DNA of 64,000 bases from Cellulomonas fimi (lineage in GTDB: Bacteria; Actinomycetota; Actinomycetes; Actinomycetales; Cellulomonadaceae), in assembly GCF_028583725.1 (NCBI RefSeq), contig NZ_CP110680.1, forward strand, positions 3,844,001-3,908,000, given 5' to 3'. Each line of letters begins with the position of its first letter. Within the stretch, counting starts at the first letter, position 1. The notes under the pieces were generated by a model. It saw nothing but the letters and a program-made list of their open reading frames with translations, was not told the DNA's origin and ran no database searches. A program made the translations under genes and the position numbers. Positions 24,556 to 36,876 of this stretch are shown here, piece by piece.

Positions 24556-26261
24556 CACGACGACGGTGCCCGGGGGCCGTCGTGCGGGGCGCCGAAGACG
24601 GTCTCGCGCGTCGGCACCGGGCCGGACGGCGCGTCGGCCTCCACGACCGGGACACCGCTCGTGCCCGGCACGGGCGCGGTCAGCCAGTCGAGCGCGAGCC
24701 ACCGGACGCCGCCACGGTCGGGGGCCGTCGCCGCGAGCTGCGCGACCGGGCCGCCGCCCAGGCCGGGGAGCACCGCCTCCGGGTCGACCTGCGACCACGG
24801 CTCGAGGACGAACGCGCGCTCGTGCGCGCGCGGGTGCGGCAGCTCGAGGTCGTCCGTGACCGCGAGGACCGAGCCGTACACGACGATGTCGACGTCGAGC
24901 GTCCGCGGACCCCACCGTTCGGCGCGCTCGCGCCCGTGCGCGTGCTCGATCGCCTGCGTCGCGCGCAGCAGGTCGCGCGGCGACAACGTCGTGCGCGCCA
25001 GCACCACCGCGTTGAGGTAGTCCGGCTGCTCCGGGCCCACGGCAGCCGTCCGCGCGAGCGGCGACACGTCGGTGACCTCGATCCCCCGCGTGCCCGCGAG
25101 GTCGGACACCGCGTCGCGCAACGTCTCCTGCGCCGAGCCGAGGTTCGCGCCGAGCGCGAGGACGACGTCGACCGGCTCGGCCGGCGCGTCGTCGAGGACG
25201 TCCGTGACGATCTCGCCCGTGACGACCTCGTCCGGGCGGCCGTACGCGTCGGGCTCGTCGTCGTACGCGGGCACCGGCCCGGGCATGACCTGCGTCGCGC
25301 CCGGGTCCCACGCCTCGACCGCGGAACCCGTCGGTCCGGTGGCGTCGGGCCCGGCGCCGACCTCGACGGGCTCGCCCGTGATCGGGCCGGGCGGCGGGGG
25401 CGGCGCGCCGAAGACGGTCGTCGGCGCGTCGTCCCCGGGTCCGTGCGGCGGTGGCGCGAGCGGTGCACCGAAGACCGTCGTCGGCGCGTCGTCCGCCGGC
25501 ACGGGCGCACCCGTGCCGGGTGCCGGGTAGCCCGCCGAGGCGCCCGACGGAGCACCTGTCGACGACCCTCCCGCGGGCAACCCGCTGGGCGTCGGCAGCG
25601 GTGCGCCGCCCGGCGCCGACCCGGGCGCCACGAGACCCCCGCCCGCCATGCCCGACACCGGCAGGCCCGCGGCAGGGCTCGGCGTGCCGAGCGCGGGAGT
25701 CGGCGCGTCAGCACCCGCGACACGCGGCTCGGTCGACGTCGGGGTCGGACCGGGCGGGTCGCCCGGCAGCGGTGCGACGAGCGCCGCGGCGCCCGTGCGC
25801 GGGAGCGCGGCCTCGCGGAGCGGGCCCGTGTACGGCTCGGCGGCGGGCAGCTTCGTGCGGTCGCGCCGGATCGCGACGACGACGTCCCCGAACGGGACCG
25901 GGATCGGCGCCTGCGGCTTGTGCACCGCCACGTCGACGGCCTGCACCGCGCCCGCGGCGAGGACGGTCGCCGCGATCCGCTCGGCGACGGTCTCGATGAG
26001 GTCGACCGGCTCACCGGCCAGCACCGCGGCGACCTGCTGCGCGAGCGCGCCGTAGTCCAGCGTGTGCGCCAGCTCGTCGCCCGCCGCGGCCCGCCGCGTG
26101 TCGAGGTGCACGACGACGTCCGCGACGAACGTCTGGCCCTCGCGCCGCTCGTGGTCGAAGACGCCGTGGTACCCGGTCGCCGCGATCCCCGACAGGCGGA
26201 TCTGGTCGAGCCGCCGCCCGCTCGCGTCGTACGCCGCGCCGTTCTCCTCGTGCGTCGTCAC
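24555..26261 (-). CDS. folBK: FolB-FolK fusion: dihydroneopterin aldolase / HPPK
   Basis: 568 residues, made of FolB (about 10-125: IRLSGIAATGYHGVFDHERR, LDYGALAQQV, ETVAERIA) and FolK (about 364-505: VDVVLALGANLGSAQETLRD, ERWGPRTLDVDIVVYG, PHPRAHERAFVLEPW). It carries out two successive steps of folate synthesis. The linker of about 235 residues is unusually long, rich in Pro, Ala, Gly and Thr, and holds two copies of DDAPTTVFGAP (Thr261-Thr262 and Thr281-Thr282); a third RETVFGAP lies near the C-terminus (Thr554). The GTG start overlaps the folP stop (GTGA). Confidence 0.93.
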   Translation of the reverse strand: MTTHEENGAAYDASGRRLDQIRLSGIAATGYHGVFDHERREGQTFVADVVVHLDTRRAAAGDELAHTLDYGALAQQVAAVLAGEPVDLIETVAERIAATVLAAGAVQAVDVAVHKPQAPIPVPFGDVVVAIRRDRTKLPAAEPYTGPLREAALPRTGAAALVAPLPGDPPGPTPTSTEPRVAGADAPTPALGTPSPAAGLPVSGMAGGGLVAPGSAPGGAPLPTPSGLPAGGSSTGAPSGASAGYPAPGTGAPVPADDAPTTVFGAPLAPPPHGPGDDAPTTVFGAPPPPPGPITGEPVEVGAGPDATGPTGSAVEAWDPGATQVMPGPVPAYDDEPDAYGRPDEVVTGEIVTDVLDDAPAEPVDVVLALGANLGSAQETLRDAVSDLAGTRGIEVTDVSPLARTAAVGPEQPDYLNAVVLARTTLSPRDLLRATQAIEHAHGRERAERWGPRTLDVDIVVYGSVLAVTDDLELPHPRAHERAFVLEPWSQVDPEAVLPGLGGGPVAQLAATAPDRGGVRWLALDWLTAPVPGTSGVPVVEADAPSGPVPTRETVFGAPHDGPRAPSS

Positions 26262-27241
26262 GTGCTGCTCCTCATGCTCGCGTCCTCGTCGACCGGTAGC
26301 TCGTCGTCCTCGTCGGGCCGTGCGGCGCCCGGCGCGCCCGCCACGTCCCCGCCGCCCGCGGCCCGCCACGCGGCCGCCACCCGGACCGCGTCGGCCGAGC
26401 CTGTCACCTCGTGCACGCGCACGCACCACGCACCTGCCGCCGCGGCGAGCGCCGAGACCGCGGCCGTCGCGCCGTCACGCGCCAGCGGCGGTGCCGGCGT
26501 GCCGTCCGGGCGGGCCAGCAGGTGACCGAGGAACCGTTTGCGGCTCGCGCCCACGAGCACCGGGAACCCGTCGGCGACGAGCTCGGGCAGGCGGGCCAGC
26601 AGGGGCCAGTTGCTCGCGCCCGGCTTCGCGAAGCCGAGCCCGGGGTCGAGCACGACCTGGTGGTCCGCGACGCCCGCCGCCCGGAGGGTCGCGACGCGCT
26701 GCGCGAGCTCGGCGCGCACGTCCGCGACGACGTCCCCGTACTCGGCCAGGTCGTCCATGACGTCGGCGTGCCCGCGCCAGTGCATCGCGACGTACGCGAC
26801 GCCCGTCTCGGCGACGACCGCCGGCATGTCGTCGTCCGCGAGGCCGCCGGACACGTCGTTGACCAGCACCGCGCCGCGCTCGACGGCCGCCCGGGCGACG
26901 ACCGCGCGCGTCGTGTCGACGCTCACCGCGGCTCCCCGGCCGGCGAGCGCCTCGACCACGGGCAGCACGCGCGCGAGCTCGTCCTCGACCGGCACGCGGC
27001 GCGCGCCGGGCCGCGTCGACTCGCCGCCCACGTCGAGCAGGTCGGCGCCCTGGTCGAGCAGCTCCAGACCGTGCGCGACCGCGGCGCCCGGCGTGAACCA
27101 GCGACCGCCGTCGGAGAACGAGTCGGGCGTGACGTTGACGACGCCCATGACGAGCGTGCGGCCCGCGTCGTGCAGGTGCGTCGGCAGCGGAGCCGGGCGC
27201 GGACGCAGGGCGGCCGTCGCGGGGGCGTCGGGGCGGGTCAC
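26258..27241 (-). CDS. folP: Dihydropteroate synthase
   Basis: 327 residues. It condenses p-aminobenzoate with the pterin pyrophosphate, the sulfonamide target step. Seen: VMGVVNVTPDSFSDGGRW, GADLLDVGGESTRPGA, VSVDTTRAVVARAAVERGA, NDVSGGL, LDPGLGFAKPGASNW, VLVGASRKRFLG and the C-terminal RVHEV. A Gly/Asp-rich tail of about 35 residues follows. GTG start; the stop overlaps folB-folK. Confidence 0.96.
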   Translation of the reverse strand: MTRPDAPATAALRPRPAPLPTHLHDAGRTLVMGVVNVTPDSFSDGGRWFTPGAAVAHGLELLDQGADLLDVGGESTRPGARRVPVEDELARVLPVVEALAGRGAAVSVDTTRAVVARAAVERGAVLVNDVSGGLADDDMPAVVAETGVAYVAMHWRGHADVMDDLAEYGDVVADVRAELAQRVATLRAAGVADHQVVLDPGLGFAKPGASNWPLLARLPELVADGFPVLVGASRKRFLGHLLARPDGTPAPPLARDGATAAVSALAAAAGAWCVRVHEVTGSADAVRVAAAWRAAGGGDVAGAPGAARPDEDDELPVDEDASMRSST

Positions 27242-27274
27242 GGTGCCGAGCCTAGGGGCGGTGCGCGAGGGCCG

Positions 27275-27899
27275 TCAGTGGCCGAGGACCAGGCTCATCG
27301 CCTCGGCGCGGGTCGCGACGTCGCGCATCTGCCCGCGCACGGCCGAGGTCACGGTGCGCGACCCGGGCTTGCGGACGCCGCGCATGGACATGCACAGGTG
27401 CTCGCACTCGACGACGACGAGCACGCCGCGCGGCTGCAGGACCTCGACGAGCGCGTCGGCGACCTGCGACGTCAGGCGCTCCTGCACCTGCGGGCGGCGC
27501 GCGTACACGTCGACCAGCCGCGCGAGCTTCGACAGGCCCGTGATGCGACCGTCCGCGCCGGGGATGTAGCCGACGTGCGCGACGCCGTGGAACGGCACGA
27601 GGTGGTGCTCGCAGGTCGAGTACACCTCGATGTCCTTGACCATGACCATCTCCTCGTGGCCGAGGTCGAACGTCGTGGTCAGGACGTCGGTCGGGTCCTG
27701 GTAGAGGCCCGCGAAGATCTCGCGGTAGGCACGCGCGACGCGGGCGGGCGTCTCGAGCAGGCCCTCGCGGTCCGGGTCCTCGCCGACGGCGAGCAGCAGC
27801 TCGCGGACGGCGGCCTCGGCGCGCTTCTCGTCGTACTCGCCGACCGCACGACCGACGCCGGTCACGGGCCCGATCGTCGACGGCACGCCGTCGACCACG

Positions 27900-27907
<8 letters not shown>
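27275..27907 (-). CDS. folE: GTP cyclohydrolase I
   Basis: 210 residues. First step of folate synthesis, GTP to dihydroneopterin triphosphate. Zinc ligands and catalytic residues are in [20 protein letters not shown] and [40 protein letters not shown] is the usual allosteric/oligomer helix. The GTG start lies inside the end of ftsH (8-base overlap). The classical actinobacterial order ftsH-folE-folP-folB-folK is kept. Confidence 0.97.
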
Positions 27908-29954
<2,047 letters not shown>

Positions 29955-30084
29955 GGGCGATCGGGGCCAGGCCCCTCATCCTCCGCTCGCAGGGCTGGTG
30001 GCCTTCGAACTTACACGGCGATCCTGTGGCAACCCCGCGGTGTTCGCCCAGGGCACATCCGGGCCGTGGGCGACCCCGTGCAGG

Positions 30085-30642
30085 TCACGCGTAGACGTGC
30101 GGCGCGAGCGTCCCGACGAACGGCAGGTTGCGGTACTTCTCGGCGTAGTCCAGGCCGTACCCGACGACGAACTCGTTCGGGATGTCGAAGCCGACGTAGC
30201 GCACGTCGACCTCGACCTTGGCGGCCTCGGGCTTGCGCAGCATCGTCGCGATCTCGACCGACGCCGGGCCGCGCGAGCGCAGGTTCGACAGCAGCCACGA
30301 CAGCGTCAGGCCGGAGTCGATGATGTCCTCGACGATGAGGACGTGCCGGCCGTGCAGGTCGGTGTCGAGGTCCTTGAGGATCCGCACGACGCCCGACGAC
30401 TTGGTGCCCGAGCCGTACGACGACACCGCCATCCAGTCCATCTGCGCGGGCGAGTGCAGGCGGCGGGCGAGGTCGGCCATGACCATGACCGCACCCTTGA
30501 GGACGCCCACGAGCAGCAGGTCCTTGCCCGCGTAGTCGGCGTCGACCTGCGCGGCGATCTCGTCGAGCCGCGCGTGCAGCTGCTCCTCGGTGAGGAGGAC
30601 CCGCTCGAGGTCCGCGCCCATGTCGACTGGCTCCACCGTCAC
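30085..30642 (-). CDS. hpt: Hypoxanthine phosphoribosyltransferase
   Basis: 185 residues. It salvages hypoxanthine (and often guanine) with PRPP. Seen: [20 protein letters not shown], the PRPP-binding [18 protein letters not shown], and [25 protein letters not shown] at the end. The GTG start overlaps the tilS stop (GTGA). The tilS-hpt-ftsH order is conserved widely in Gram-positive bacteria. Confidence 0.97.
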   Translation of the reverse strand: MTVEPVDMGADLERVLLTEEQLHARLDEIAAQVDADYAGKDLLLVGVLKGAVMVMADLARRLHSPAQMDWMAVSSYGSGTKSSGVVRILKDLDTDLHGRHVLIVEDIIDSGLTLSWLLSNLRSRGPASVEIATMLRKPEAAKVEVDVRYVGFDIPNEFVVGYGLDYAEKYRNLPFVGTLAPHVYA

Positions 30643-31772
30643 CGCTCCTGTCGCTCGTCGTGCACCGGCAGGGCCGGCCCGAGGAGAAGCCTGCCACACG
30701 ACCGTGCGGCGACGACCCCGCCGGGCAGCGGCAGCGGACCCTGCCCGTGCCAGTCCGTGAGGAGCGCGTCGACCGCGAGCACGTGACCCCGGTTGAGCGC
30801 CCCGGCCGGGCAGCCCGCGCGCACCGCCGCGACCCGCAGCGCGCGTCGGCGCACGGCCACCGGTGCCCCGAGCAGCACGCCCACGTCGAGCCCACCGAGC
30901 CCGCCCGTCCCCGCCGCCCCCGGGTCCCGGTCGTCGGCCGGGGCGGGTGTCGCGGAGGCTCCCGGGTGCGGGGGAGCCGCGTCGGGGCGAGGTGCGGGCA
31001 CGGTCCGGGAGGCCGCCGTGAGCAGCGTGGCGGCGAGCTCGTCGAGCGCGTCGGCGTCCTCGCGGAGCTGGTCGGCGGTGCGCGCGAGGGCGCCCGCGAC
31101 GCCCGGCCCGAGCTCGCGCTCCAGGAGCGGCAGCACGCGGTCGCGGACCCGGCTGCGCAGCGGCGCGTCGTCGGCGGTCCCCGCGTTGGTGGGGTCCTCC
31201 CACGGCACGAGCCCGAGCGCGGCGCACACGCCGACGGTGTCGGACCGGCGCAGGCCCAGCAGCGGTCGCCGCAGCACGCCGCGCACGGGCGGCATCCCGG
31301 CGAGCGAGCGCGCACCCGACCCGCGCGCGAGCCGGAGCAGGACCGTCTCCGCCTGGTCGTCGAGCGTGTGCCCGAGCAGCACGGCCGCCGCGCCCGACCG
31401 CGCCGCGACGGCCTCGAGCGCCGCGTACCGCGCGTCGCGCGCCGCCGCCTCGGGGCCACCCGGGCCGTCGACGCGCACCCGCTCGACGACGACGGGGTCG
31501 AGCCCGAGCGCGCGGCACGCGTCCGCGGTCCGCGCCGCGACGTCGGCGGACCCGGGCTGCAGCCCGTGGTCGACGACGACCGCCCCGGCCCGCAGGACGC
31601 GCGGCCCGCGCCGGAGCGCCCGGTCGGCGACGAACGCCGTCGCGGCCGCGAGCGCGAGCGAGTCCGGCCCGCCCGAGCAGGCGACGAGGACCAGGGCACC
31701 GTCCGGCAGGTCGGCGACGGCCGCGGTCACCGCGCTCCGGACGGCCGCGACACGGCGGTCCGGCCCCGTCAT
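30639..31772 (-). CDS. tilS: tRNA(Ile)-lysidine synthase
   Basis: 377 residues. It modifies the wobble cytidine of the AUA-reading tRNA-Ile to lysidine. The PP-loop [12 protein letters not shown] is near residue 34, then [32 protein letters not shown], and [12 protein letters not shown]. The C-terminal part holds a Pro/Ala-rich insert ([20 protein letters not shown]) before the last domain. ATG start; the stop overlaps hpt. Confidence 0.95.
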   Translation of the reverse strand: MTGPDRRVAAVRSAVTAAVADLPDGALVLVACSGGPDSLALAAATAFVADRALRRGPRVLRAGAVVVDHGLQPGSADVAARTADACRALGLDPVVVERVRVDGPGGPEAAARDARYAALEAVAARSGAAAVLLGHTLDDQAETVLLRLARGSGARSLAGMPPVRGVLRRPLLGLRRSDTVGVCAALGLVPWEDPTNAGTADDAPLRSRVRDRVLPLLERELGPGVAGALARTADQLREDADALDELAATLLTAASRTVPAPRPDAAPPHPGASATPAPADDRDPGAAGTGGLGGLDVGVLLGAPVAVRRRALRVAAVRAGCPAGALNRGHVLAVDALLTDWHGQGPLPLPGGVVAARSCGRLLLGPALPVHDERQER

Positions 31773-31875
31773 CGTCGCGCTGCCCGCGCCCCGGCGGCGC
31801 CGGCACCCCGGTGACCCGACGGCGGGGCCACCGGCCGGGCGCCGACGGTGCCGGTCTCGGCGGTGCGGGGTCGCG

Positions 31876-32949
31876 TCACCCGTGCACCCGGCGGACCCAC
31901 GACGCCGGGTCCGCGATCTCGCCCGGGCGCGGCAGCGTGTCGGCGCCCGACCAGACGGCGTTGAACCCGTCGCGGCCGACGTGCCCCTGCACGGCCCGCA
32001 CGAAGGCGGCGCCGTCGCGGTACTGCGCGAGCTTCTCGTCGAGCCCGAGCAGGCGGCGCAGCACGCGCTCGAAGCCGCGCGCGCGGGCGCCCTCGTCGCG
32101 CTTCGCCTCGAACTTGCGGCGGATCGTGCGGACGGTCCGGACCACCTTCGGGCCGACCTGGTCCATCGCGACGTCGGCGTGCCCCTCGAGGAGGGCCATG
32201 ACGGCGCCCACCTCCTCGAACACCGCGCGCTGCCGGTCGGACAGGACGTCGAGGACGCTGCCGCCGTCGGGCCCGAGCACGGCCCGCGTCACGCGCGCGA
32301 GCAGGTCGGCCGCACCGGGGCCGTCGTCGCCGCCGGGCGCGGACGCGGCGAGGTCGCCCAGGAGCTCGGCGGACCGCGCGCGCAGCAGGTCGGCGAGCCA
32401 CGGCGCGGCGGCGAACTGGAGCGCGTGCGTCTGCTCGTGGAGCGCGACCCAGAGGCGGAAGTCGGCGGGGTCGACGCCGAGCGTCCGCTCCAGGTGCAGC
32501 ACGTTCGGCGCGACGAGCAGCAGCCGTCCCGTGCCGCCGGGCGGCGCGGTGAACGGGTCGAACTGCCCGAGGACCTTGCCGGACAGCAGCGCGAGGACCC
32601 CGCCGACCTGCGCGGCGGCCGCGGTCCGGGCGCCCGGCGGGGGCACGAGCGGGCTGCCGTCCGGCCGCCGCCCGAGCGGCTCGGCGAGGCGCGCGAACAT
32701 CTCGACGTTGGCGCGGGCCCACGACGCGCGGTCCACGACCAGCACGCGCGAGACCGCGTCGGGCGCGGTGCCGTCGACGGCGGTCAGGCCGGTGATGTCG
32801 GACGCGTACCCGCCCGCGCGGTGCGCGGCGTCGCGCAGGCCCTCGACGAGGTCGAGCAGCTCGTCCCGGGTGGCCGTCGGGCCGGGGCGGGAGAGTCGGC
32901 CGGCGATGCGGGCGGCCGCGGTCCAGTCGACGGGCGCGGTCTCGTCCAT
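31876..32949 (-). CDS. Zinc-dependent metalloprotease (DUF2342/F420-associated type)
   Basis: 357 residues, largely helical. The zinc motif is HEQTHALQF; a downstream [20 protein letters not shown] supplies a third-ligand region, and [24 protein letters not shown] helices complete the family pattern. Members are found across actinobacteria beside tilS and dacB, as here. The physiological substrate is unknown. No signal peptide, so presumably cytoplasmic. ATG start; 103 bases to tilS. Confidence 0.88.
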   Translation of the reverse strand: MDETAPVDWTAAARIAGRLSRPGPTATRDELLDLVEGLRDAAHRAGGYASDITGLTAVDGTAPDAVSRVLVVDRASWARANVEMFARLAEPLGRRPDGSPLVPPPGARTAAAAQVGGVLALLSGKVLGQFDPFTAPPGGTGRLLLVAPNVLHLERTLGVDPADFRLWVALHEQTHALQFAAAPWLADLLRARSAELLGDLAASAPGGDDGPGAADLLARVTRAVLGPDGGSVLDVLSDRQRAVFEEVGAVMALLEGHADVAMDQVGPKVVRTVRTIRRKFEAKRDEGARARGFERVLRRLLGLDEKLAQYRDGAAFVRAVQGHVGRDGFNAVWSGADTLPRPGEIADPASWVRRVHG

Positions 32950-33013
32950 CGGGCCACCGTAGACGCCGCACGCCCCCGCCGTCGCCGGAGCGGGCGCGGG
33001 TCTCCCGCGTGCC

Positions 33014-34423
33014 TCAGGCGCAGCCGCAGCCCGACAGGTTCGTCACGAACGCGTCGATCGTCGCGCGCGGCGCCCACTGCCCGCCCGCGGGCGTCCGGTC
33101 GGCGAGCACCACGAAGACGAGCTGGCGCCGGTCCGCGTCGAGCACGGTGCCCGCGAGCGCGGTGACACCGGGCAGGCTGCCGGTCTTGGCGCGCGCGAGC
33201 CCGCGCGCGGTCGACGTCGTGTACCGGTCGGACAGCGTCCCCGTGAGTCCCGCGATCGGCATGCCCGTCGCGACCTCGCGCAGCCCGGGGTGCGCGGGGT
33301 CGGTCGAGCGGCGCAGCAGCGCGAGCAGGAGGTCGGGCGACAGGACCGACCCGGCGCCGAGGCCCGACGCGTCGGACAGGTGCGCGCCGGTCGTGTCGAC
33401 GCCGCCCGCGGCGACCGCGTGCAGGACCGCCTGCGCGCCGCCGTCGAAGCTCGCGGGCAGCCCGGCGTCGATCGCGACGAGCCGCGAGACGACCTCGGTG
33501 ATCGTGTTGTCGGACGTGTCGAGGAAGTAGTGCACGACGTCGCCGAGCGGCGCGGACCGGACCTCCCCGACGACGGGAGCACCGTCGGGGGCGCTGGTCC
33601 GCTGCGGGCTGCCGGTGACGGTGATGCCCACGTCGGCGAGCCGCTGCGCGAACGTGCGGGCCGCGTGCAGCGACGGGTCGGGGTACCGCGGCGGGTACTC
33701 GCCCGCGCGCATCTTCGCGATGTCGACGCCGAGCGCCGTCACGGGTGCGACGAACCCGGCGGCGACGTCGGCCGGGTTCCAGGTGGGGCTGAGCGCCGGG
33801 CCGCTGAACAGGGAGTCGTCGAACCCGAGCTGGACGGTCGTGCGTCCCTGGAGCGCGAGCGCGCGCGCGACCTGCGCGGCCAGGTCGGCGAGGCCGGCGT
33901 GCCCGACGGTCGCGTCCGGGTCGCCCGCACCGGCGGCGAGCATCATGTCGCCGCCGCCGACGAGCACGAGCTGGTCGCCGCTCTGCACGACCGTCGTCGG
34001 GAGCGTGACGTCGGGACCGAGCGCGTCGAGCGCGGCGACGGCGGTGACGAGCTTGGCGGTCGACGCGGGCGTGCGACCCTGGTCCGCGAGGTGCGACGCG
34101 AGGACCTCGCCCGTGAGCTGGTCCGCGACGACGACGCCCACGGTCGGTCCGAGCCGCGGGTCGGCGACCAGCCCGTCGACGAGGGCCTGCACGGTCGTCG
34201 CGCCCGGCATCGGCGCCTGGTCGTCGAGCGGCCCGAGCACGGCCGCGGGGTCGCCGGGGTCGACGGCCCCGGGGGCGGTCGGGAACGGCGCGGCCGGCGC
34301 GGGCGACGGCTCGAGCGTGACGAGGCCGGGCGCGACGTCGTAGGCGTCCGCGGTCCCGTACGCCGCGCCCGCGAGCACGACGACGAGCACGGCGGTGCCG
34401 ACGACCCGTCCTGTTGTGGCCAT
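33014..34423 (-). CDS. dacB: D-alanyl-D-alanine carboxypeptidase/endopeptidase (PBP4 type, S13)
   Basis: 469 residues. A low-molecular-weight penicillin-binding protein that trims peptidoglycan stem peptides outside the membrane. An N-terminal signal or anchor helix (about 5-26) is followed by a Pro-rich stretch. The three active-site motifs are STAK (Ser121, Lys124), SDN in [10 protein letters not shown], and KTGS in [10 protein letters not shown]. The protein ends in CGCA. Two in-frame starts are close (GTG 34429 and ATG 34423); the ATG has AGGGTG upstream. It heads the conserved minus-strand cluster and is divergent from ppa. Confidence 0.95.
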   Translation of the reverse strand: MATTGRVVGTAVLVVVLAGAAYGTADAYDVAPGLVTLEPSPAPAAPFPTAPGAVDPGDPAAVLGPLDDQAPMPGATTVQALVDGLVADPRLGPTVGVVVADQLTGEVLASHLADQGRTPASTAKLVTAVAALDALGPDVTLPTTVVQSGDQLVLVGGGDMMLAAGAGDPDATVGHAGLADLAAQVARALALQGRTTVQLGFDDSLFSGPALSPTWNPADVAAGFVAPVTALGVDIAKMRAGEYPPRYPDPSLHAARTFAQRLADVGITVTGSPQRTSAPDGAPVVGEVRSAPLGDVVHYFLDTSDNTITEVVSRLVAIDAGLPASFDGGAQAVLHAVAAGGVDTTGAHLSDASGLGAGSVLSPDLLLALLRRSTDPAHPGLREVATGMPIAGLTGTLSDRYTTSTARGLARAKTGSLPGVTALAGTVLDADRRQLVFVVLADRTPAGGQWAPRATIDAFVTNLSGCGCA

Positions 34424-34597
34424 GATCACCCTGTTCCTGCCGGGGGCGGGGCGAGACCCCCGCGCGCCGGTGCGTCAGACTACTGTCCGAGACAAGGGCG
34501 CCCCCGACACCCCGGCGCGCCGTTCACGACGACCGACGAGTCGCCGGGTCCGCCGGCCCCATCGAGGCTGGGCGCGGACGTGGTGCTAAGGAGTGCT

Positions 34598-35095
34598 GTG
34601 GAGTTCGACGTCACCATCGAGATCCCCAAGGGGCAGCGCAACAAGTACGAGGTGGACCACGCGACCGGCCGCATCCGGCTCGACCGCATGCTCTTCACCT
34701 CGACCCGGTACCCCGACGACTACGGCTTCATCGAGGGCACGCTCGGCGAGGACGGCGACCCGCTCGACGCGCTCGTCCTGCTCGAGGAGCCGACGTTCCC
34801 CGGGTGCCTGATCCGTTGCCGCGCGCTGGGCATGTTCCGCATGCGCGACGAGGCGGGCGGCGACGACAAGGTCCTGTGCGTCCCGACGGGCGACCAGCGC
34901 GCCGCGTGGCGTCAGGACATCGACGACGTCTCCGACTTCCACCGCCTGGAGATCCAGCACTTCTTCGAGGTCTACAAGGACCTGGAGCCCGGCAAGTCCG
35001 TCGAGGGCGCGCACTGGACGGGTCGCGCGGAGGCCGAGGCCGAGATCGAGCGGTCGCGTCAGCGCGCGATCGACGCCGGGTACGACCACCACTGA
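34598..35095 (+). CDS. ppa: Inorganic pyrophosphatase
   Basis: 165 residues, family I soluble pyrophosphatase. It hydrolyses PPi to drive biosynthesis. Seen: [33 protein letters not shown] with the metal-binding aspartates, and [15 protein letters not shown]. The GTG start has AAGGAG five bases upstream. It is divergent from dacB (174-base gap), the common actinobacterial arrangement. A strong hairpin follows, shared with the convergent nlpC/p60 gene. Confidence 0.97.
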   Translation: MEFDVTIEIPKGQRNKYEVDHATGRIRLDRMLFTSTRYPDDYGFIEGTLGEDGDPLDALVLLEEPTFPGCLIRCRALGMFRMRDEAGGDDKVLCVPTGDQRAAWRQDIDDVSDFHRLEIQHFFEVYKDLEPGKSVEGAHWTGRAEAEAEIERSRQRAIDAGYDHH

Positions 35096-35167
35096 GCGAC
35101 GGTCGGCGCTGGACGCACAGCGCTGAGCCGTGCCCCGGCCGCGCCACCGTGCAGCCCGGGACGGACG

Positions 35168-35209
35168 ACGACGGCCCGCCACCCTCGACGCGAGGGGGCG
35201 GGCCGTCGT
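35168..35209. terminator. Bidirectional terminator between ppa and nlpC/p60
   Basis: A perfect 13-bp stem (35168-35180 with 35197-35209) with further pairing inside the loop, located between two convergent genes. Confidence 0.85.
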
Positions 35210-35255
35210 GCTGCCGGTGCCGGGCGGTCGTCCGACCGGCGACGGGCGCGAGTCG

Positions 35256-36761
35256 TCAGGGGCGACCGGCGTAGGGCATGGTGCCCGCCCAGCGCATCGC
35301 GACGAGGCGCACGGGCTTGTCGAACGTCGGGGCCTCGATGATCTGGCCGTTGCCCGCCCAGATCGCGACATGGTGGATCGCGTCGGGGTTGTTCGGGTCG
35401 GTGGACCAGAAGACGAGGTCGCCGGGCCGGAGCTGGTCGTACGAGATCTTGAGGACCTGCTTGTACTGGTCGCGCGACGTGCGGTTGAGGCTGACGCCGC
35501 CCGCGGTGCGCCACGACGTGCCGGTGAGGCCGGAGCAGTCGTAGCCCACGGGCCCGACGCCGCCCCACACGTACGGCTTGCCGAGCTGCGTCTTCGCCCA
35601 CTCGACGGCCGCCGCTCCCCCGCCGGCCGAGCCGCGCGAGCGACCCGTGCCGAGGCCGTACTGGCCGCCCGTCGCCGGGGGCGTCGTGGGCTGCGCGGTC
35701 GATCCGCCGCCCGTCGAGCCGCCGCCGGTCGATCCGCCACCCGTCGAGCCGCCGCCGGTCGCTCCGCCACCGGTCGAGCCGCCACCCGTCGCGCCACCGC
35801 CAGTCGATCCACCGCCGGTCGAACCGCCGCCGGTCGCGCCACCGCCGGTCGATCCCCCACCGGTCGACCCGCCCGTCGCGCCGCCGTTCGACCCGCCCGT
35901 CGACCCCGCGGGCGGCGCGACCACGGGGGGACGCAGGGCCGCCTGCCGCGCGGCCTCGTCGGCGCGCGCCCGGCGGTCGGCCTCGAGGGCGTCCTGGCGG
36001 GCGCGCTCGACCTCTGCGCTGGTCTGCCGTGCGGCGGCGAGGGCGGCGATGAGCCCCTCGCGCTCCGCGGCACCCGCGGCGAGCGCGGCGTCGCTGTCCT
36101 GCTGGGTCTTCTGCGCGGTGGCCAGGGCGGCGGACGCGTCCCGCTCGGCGGTCGTCGCGTCGGCCTCGGCGGCCGCGGCCCGGTCGGAGAGCACGCCGGC
36201 CACGAGCTGCGCCGCGCGGAACTCCTGCACCGCCTCGTCGGCCTTGCCGGTCATCTGCTCCAGCGCGGTGGAGCGGCGCGCGACGTCACGGAACCCGTCG
36301 GCGGACAGCACGGCCTGCAGCGTCTCGACGTTGCCGCCGGAGCGGGCGGCCTCGCGCGCCATCGCGACGAGCGTGCGGCGCGCGTCCTCGGCGCGGGTGT
36401 CGGCGTCGGTGGAGCGCTGCCGGGCGTCGGCGGCGGCGACCTTCGCGGCCTCGGCGGCGGCGAGCGCGACGGTGTAGTCCTCGCCCGCCTTCTGCACGGC
36501 GAGCTGGGCGGCGTCGGCCTGCGCGGAGAGCTGCGCGAGGCGCAGCTCCATCTCGGCGACGGACCGGGAGGCGGCGTCGACCGCGCGGCGCGCGTCGCGC
36601 ACGTCCTGCGCGGACGGGGGCGTGGGGTCGGCGGCGGCGACGTCCGCACCGATGATCCCGGAGGTGGCGACGACGACCGCGGCGGTCACCAGCCGGAGGG
36701 TCCGCCGGGGTCCCCGACGCCGGCCCTCGTCGGCACCGAGCACGCTGTCGAACCGCACCAC
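35256..36761 (-). CDS. Secreted NlpC/P60 peptidoglycan hydrolase with coiled coil and Gly-rich linker
   Basis: 501 residues. A signal peptide (about 20-44) is followed by an Ala-rich coiled coil (about 48-265), a flexible Gly/Ser/Thr linker (about 282-357) and an NlpC/P60 domain (about 380-501) with catalytic Cys409 in YDCSGLTG and His464 in HHVAIWAG. It resembles RipA/RipC-type wall hydrolases that cut stem peptides during division; the coiled coil may control activity, possibly through FtsEX, which is inference. The first of two tandem GTG codons sits seven bases after GGAGG and was chosen as start. A GTCACA array lies 70-115 bases upstream. Confidence 0.93.
   Translation of the reverse strand: MVRFDSVLGADEGRRRGPRRTLRLVTAAVVVATSGIIGADVAAADPTPPSAQDVRDARRAVDAASRSVAEMELRLAQLSAQADAAQLAVQKAGEDYTVALAAAEAAKVAAADARQRSTDADTRAEDARRTLVAMAREAARSGGNVETLQAVLSADGFRDVARRSTALEQMTGKADEAVQEFRAAQLVAGVLSDRAAAAEADATTAERDASAALATAQKTQQDSDAALAAGAAEREGLIAALAAARQTSAEVERARQDALEADRRARADEAARQAALRPPVVAPPAGSTGGSNGGATGGSTGGGSTGGGATGGGSTGGGSTGGGATGGGSTGGGATGGGSTGGGSTGGGSTGGGSTAQPTTPPATGGQYGLGTGRSRGSAGGGAAAVEWAKTQLGKPYVWGGVGPVGYDCSGLTGTSWRTAGGVSLNRTSRDQYKQVLKISYDQLRPGDLVFWSTDPNNPDAIHHVAIWAGNGQIIEAPTFDKPVRLVAMRWAGTMPYAGRP
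35695..35912 (-). repeat. Tandem repeat coding the GGGSTGGGAT linker
   Basis: About 15 imperfect 12-15 base units on the coding strand, translated as alternating GGGST and GGGAT five-residue blocks. This is a flexible linker within the NlpC/P60 protein; unit number is likely to vary between strains by slippage. Confidence 0.85.
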
Positions 36762-36830
36762 TGCACTTCCTCCGGACGTTCGCACGGGCCCCTCCCCGGG
36801 CCCGTTCGCGGTTCGACGCTACCCACGCGA

Positions 36831-36876
36831 GTCACAGAAGTGAACACAAGTCACACGAGCAACACGAGTCACACCG
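36831..36876. promoter_or_regulatory. Five-unit GTCACA array (MtrA-like boxes)
   Basis: Five imperfect 9-10 base direct repeats: GTCACAGAA, GTGAACACAA, GTCACACGA, GCAACACGA, GTCACACCG. Direct GTCACA repeats are the recognised binding element of MtrA, an actinobacterial response regulator that controls wall hydrolase genes including NlpC/P60 types. The array lies upstream of the nlpC/p60 gene on one side and abuts the candidate metY promoter on the other. Confidence 0.6.

Noticed and set aside
35695..35912. Possible CRISPR-like or satellite repeat
   Set aside because: The units are short, contiguous and in frame, coding a Gly/Ser/Thr linker in the NlpC/P60 protein; there are no spacers.
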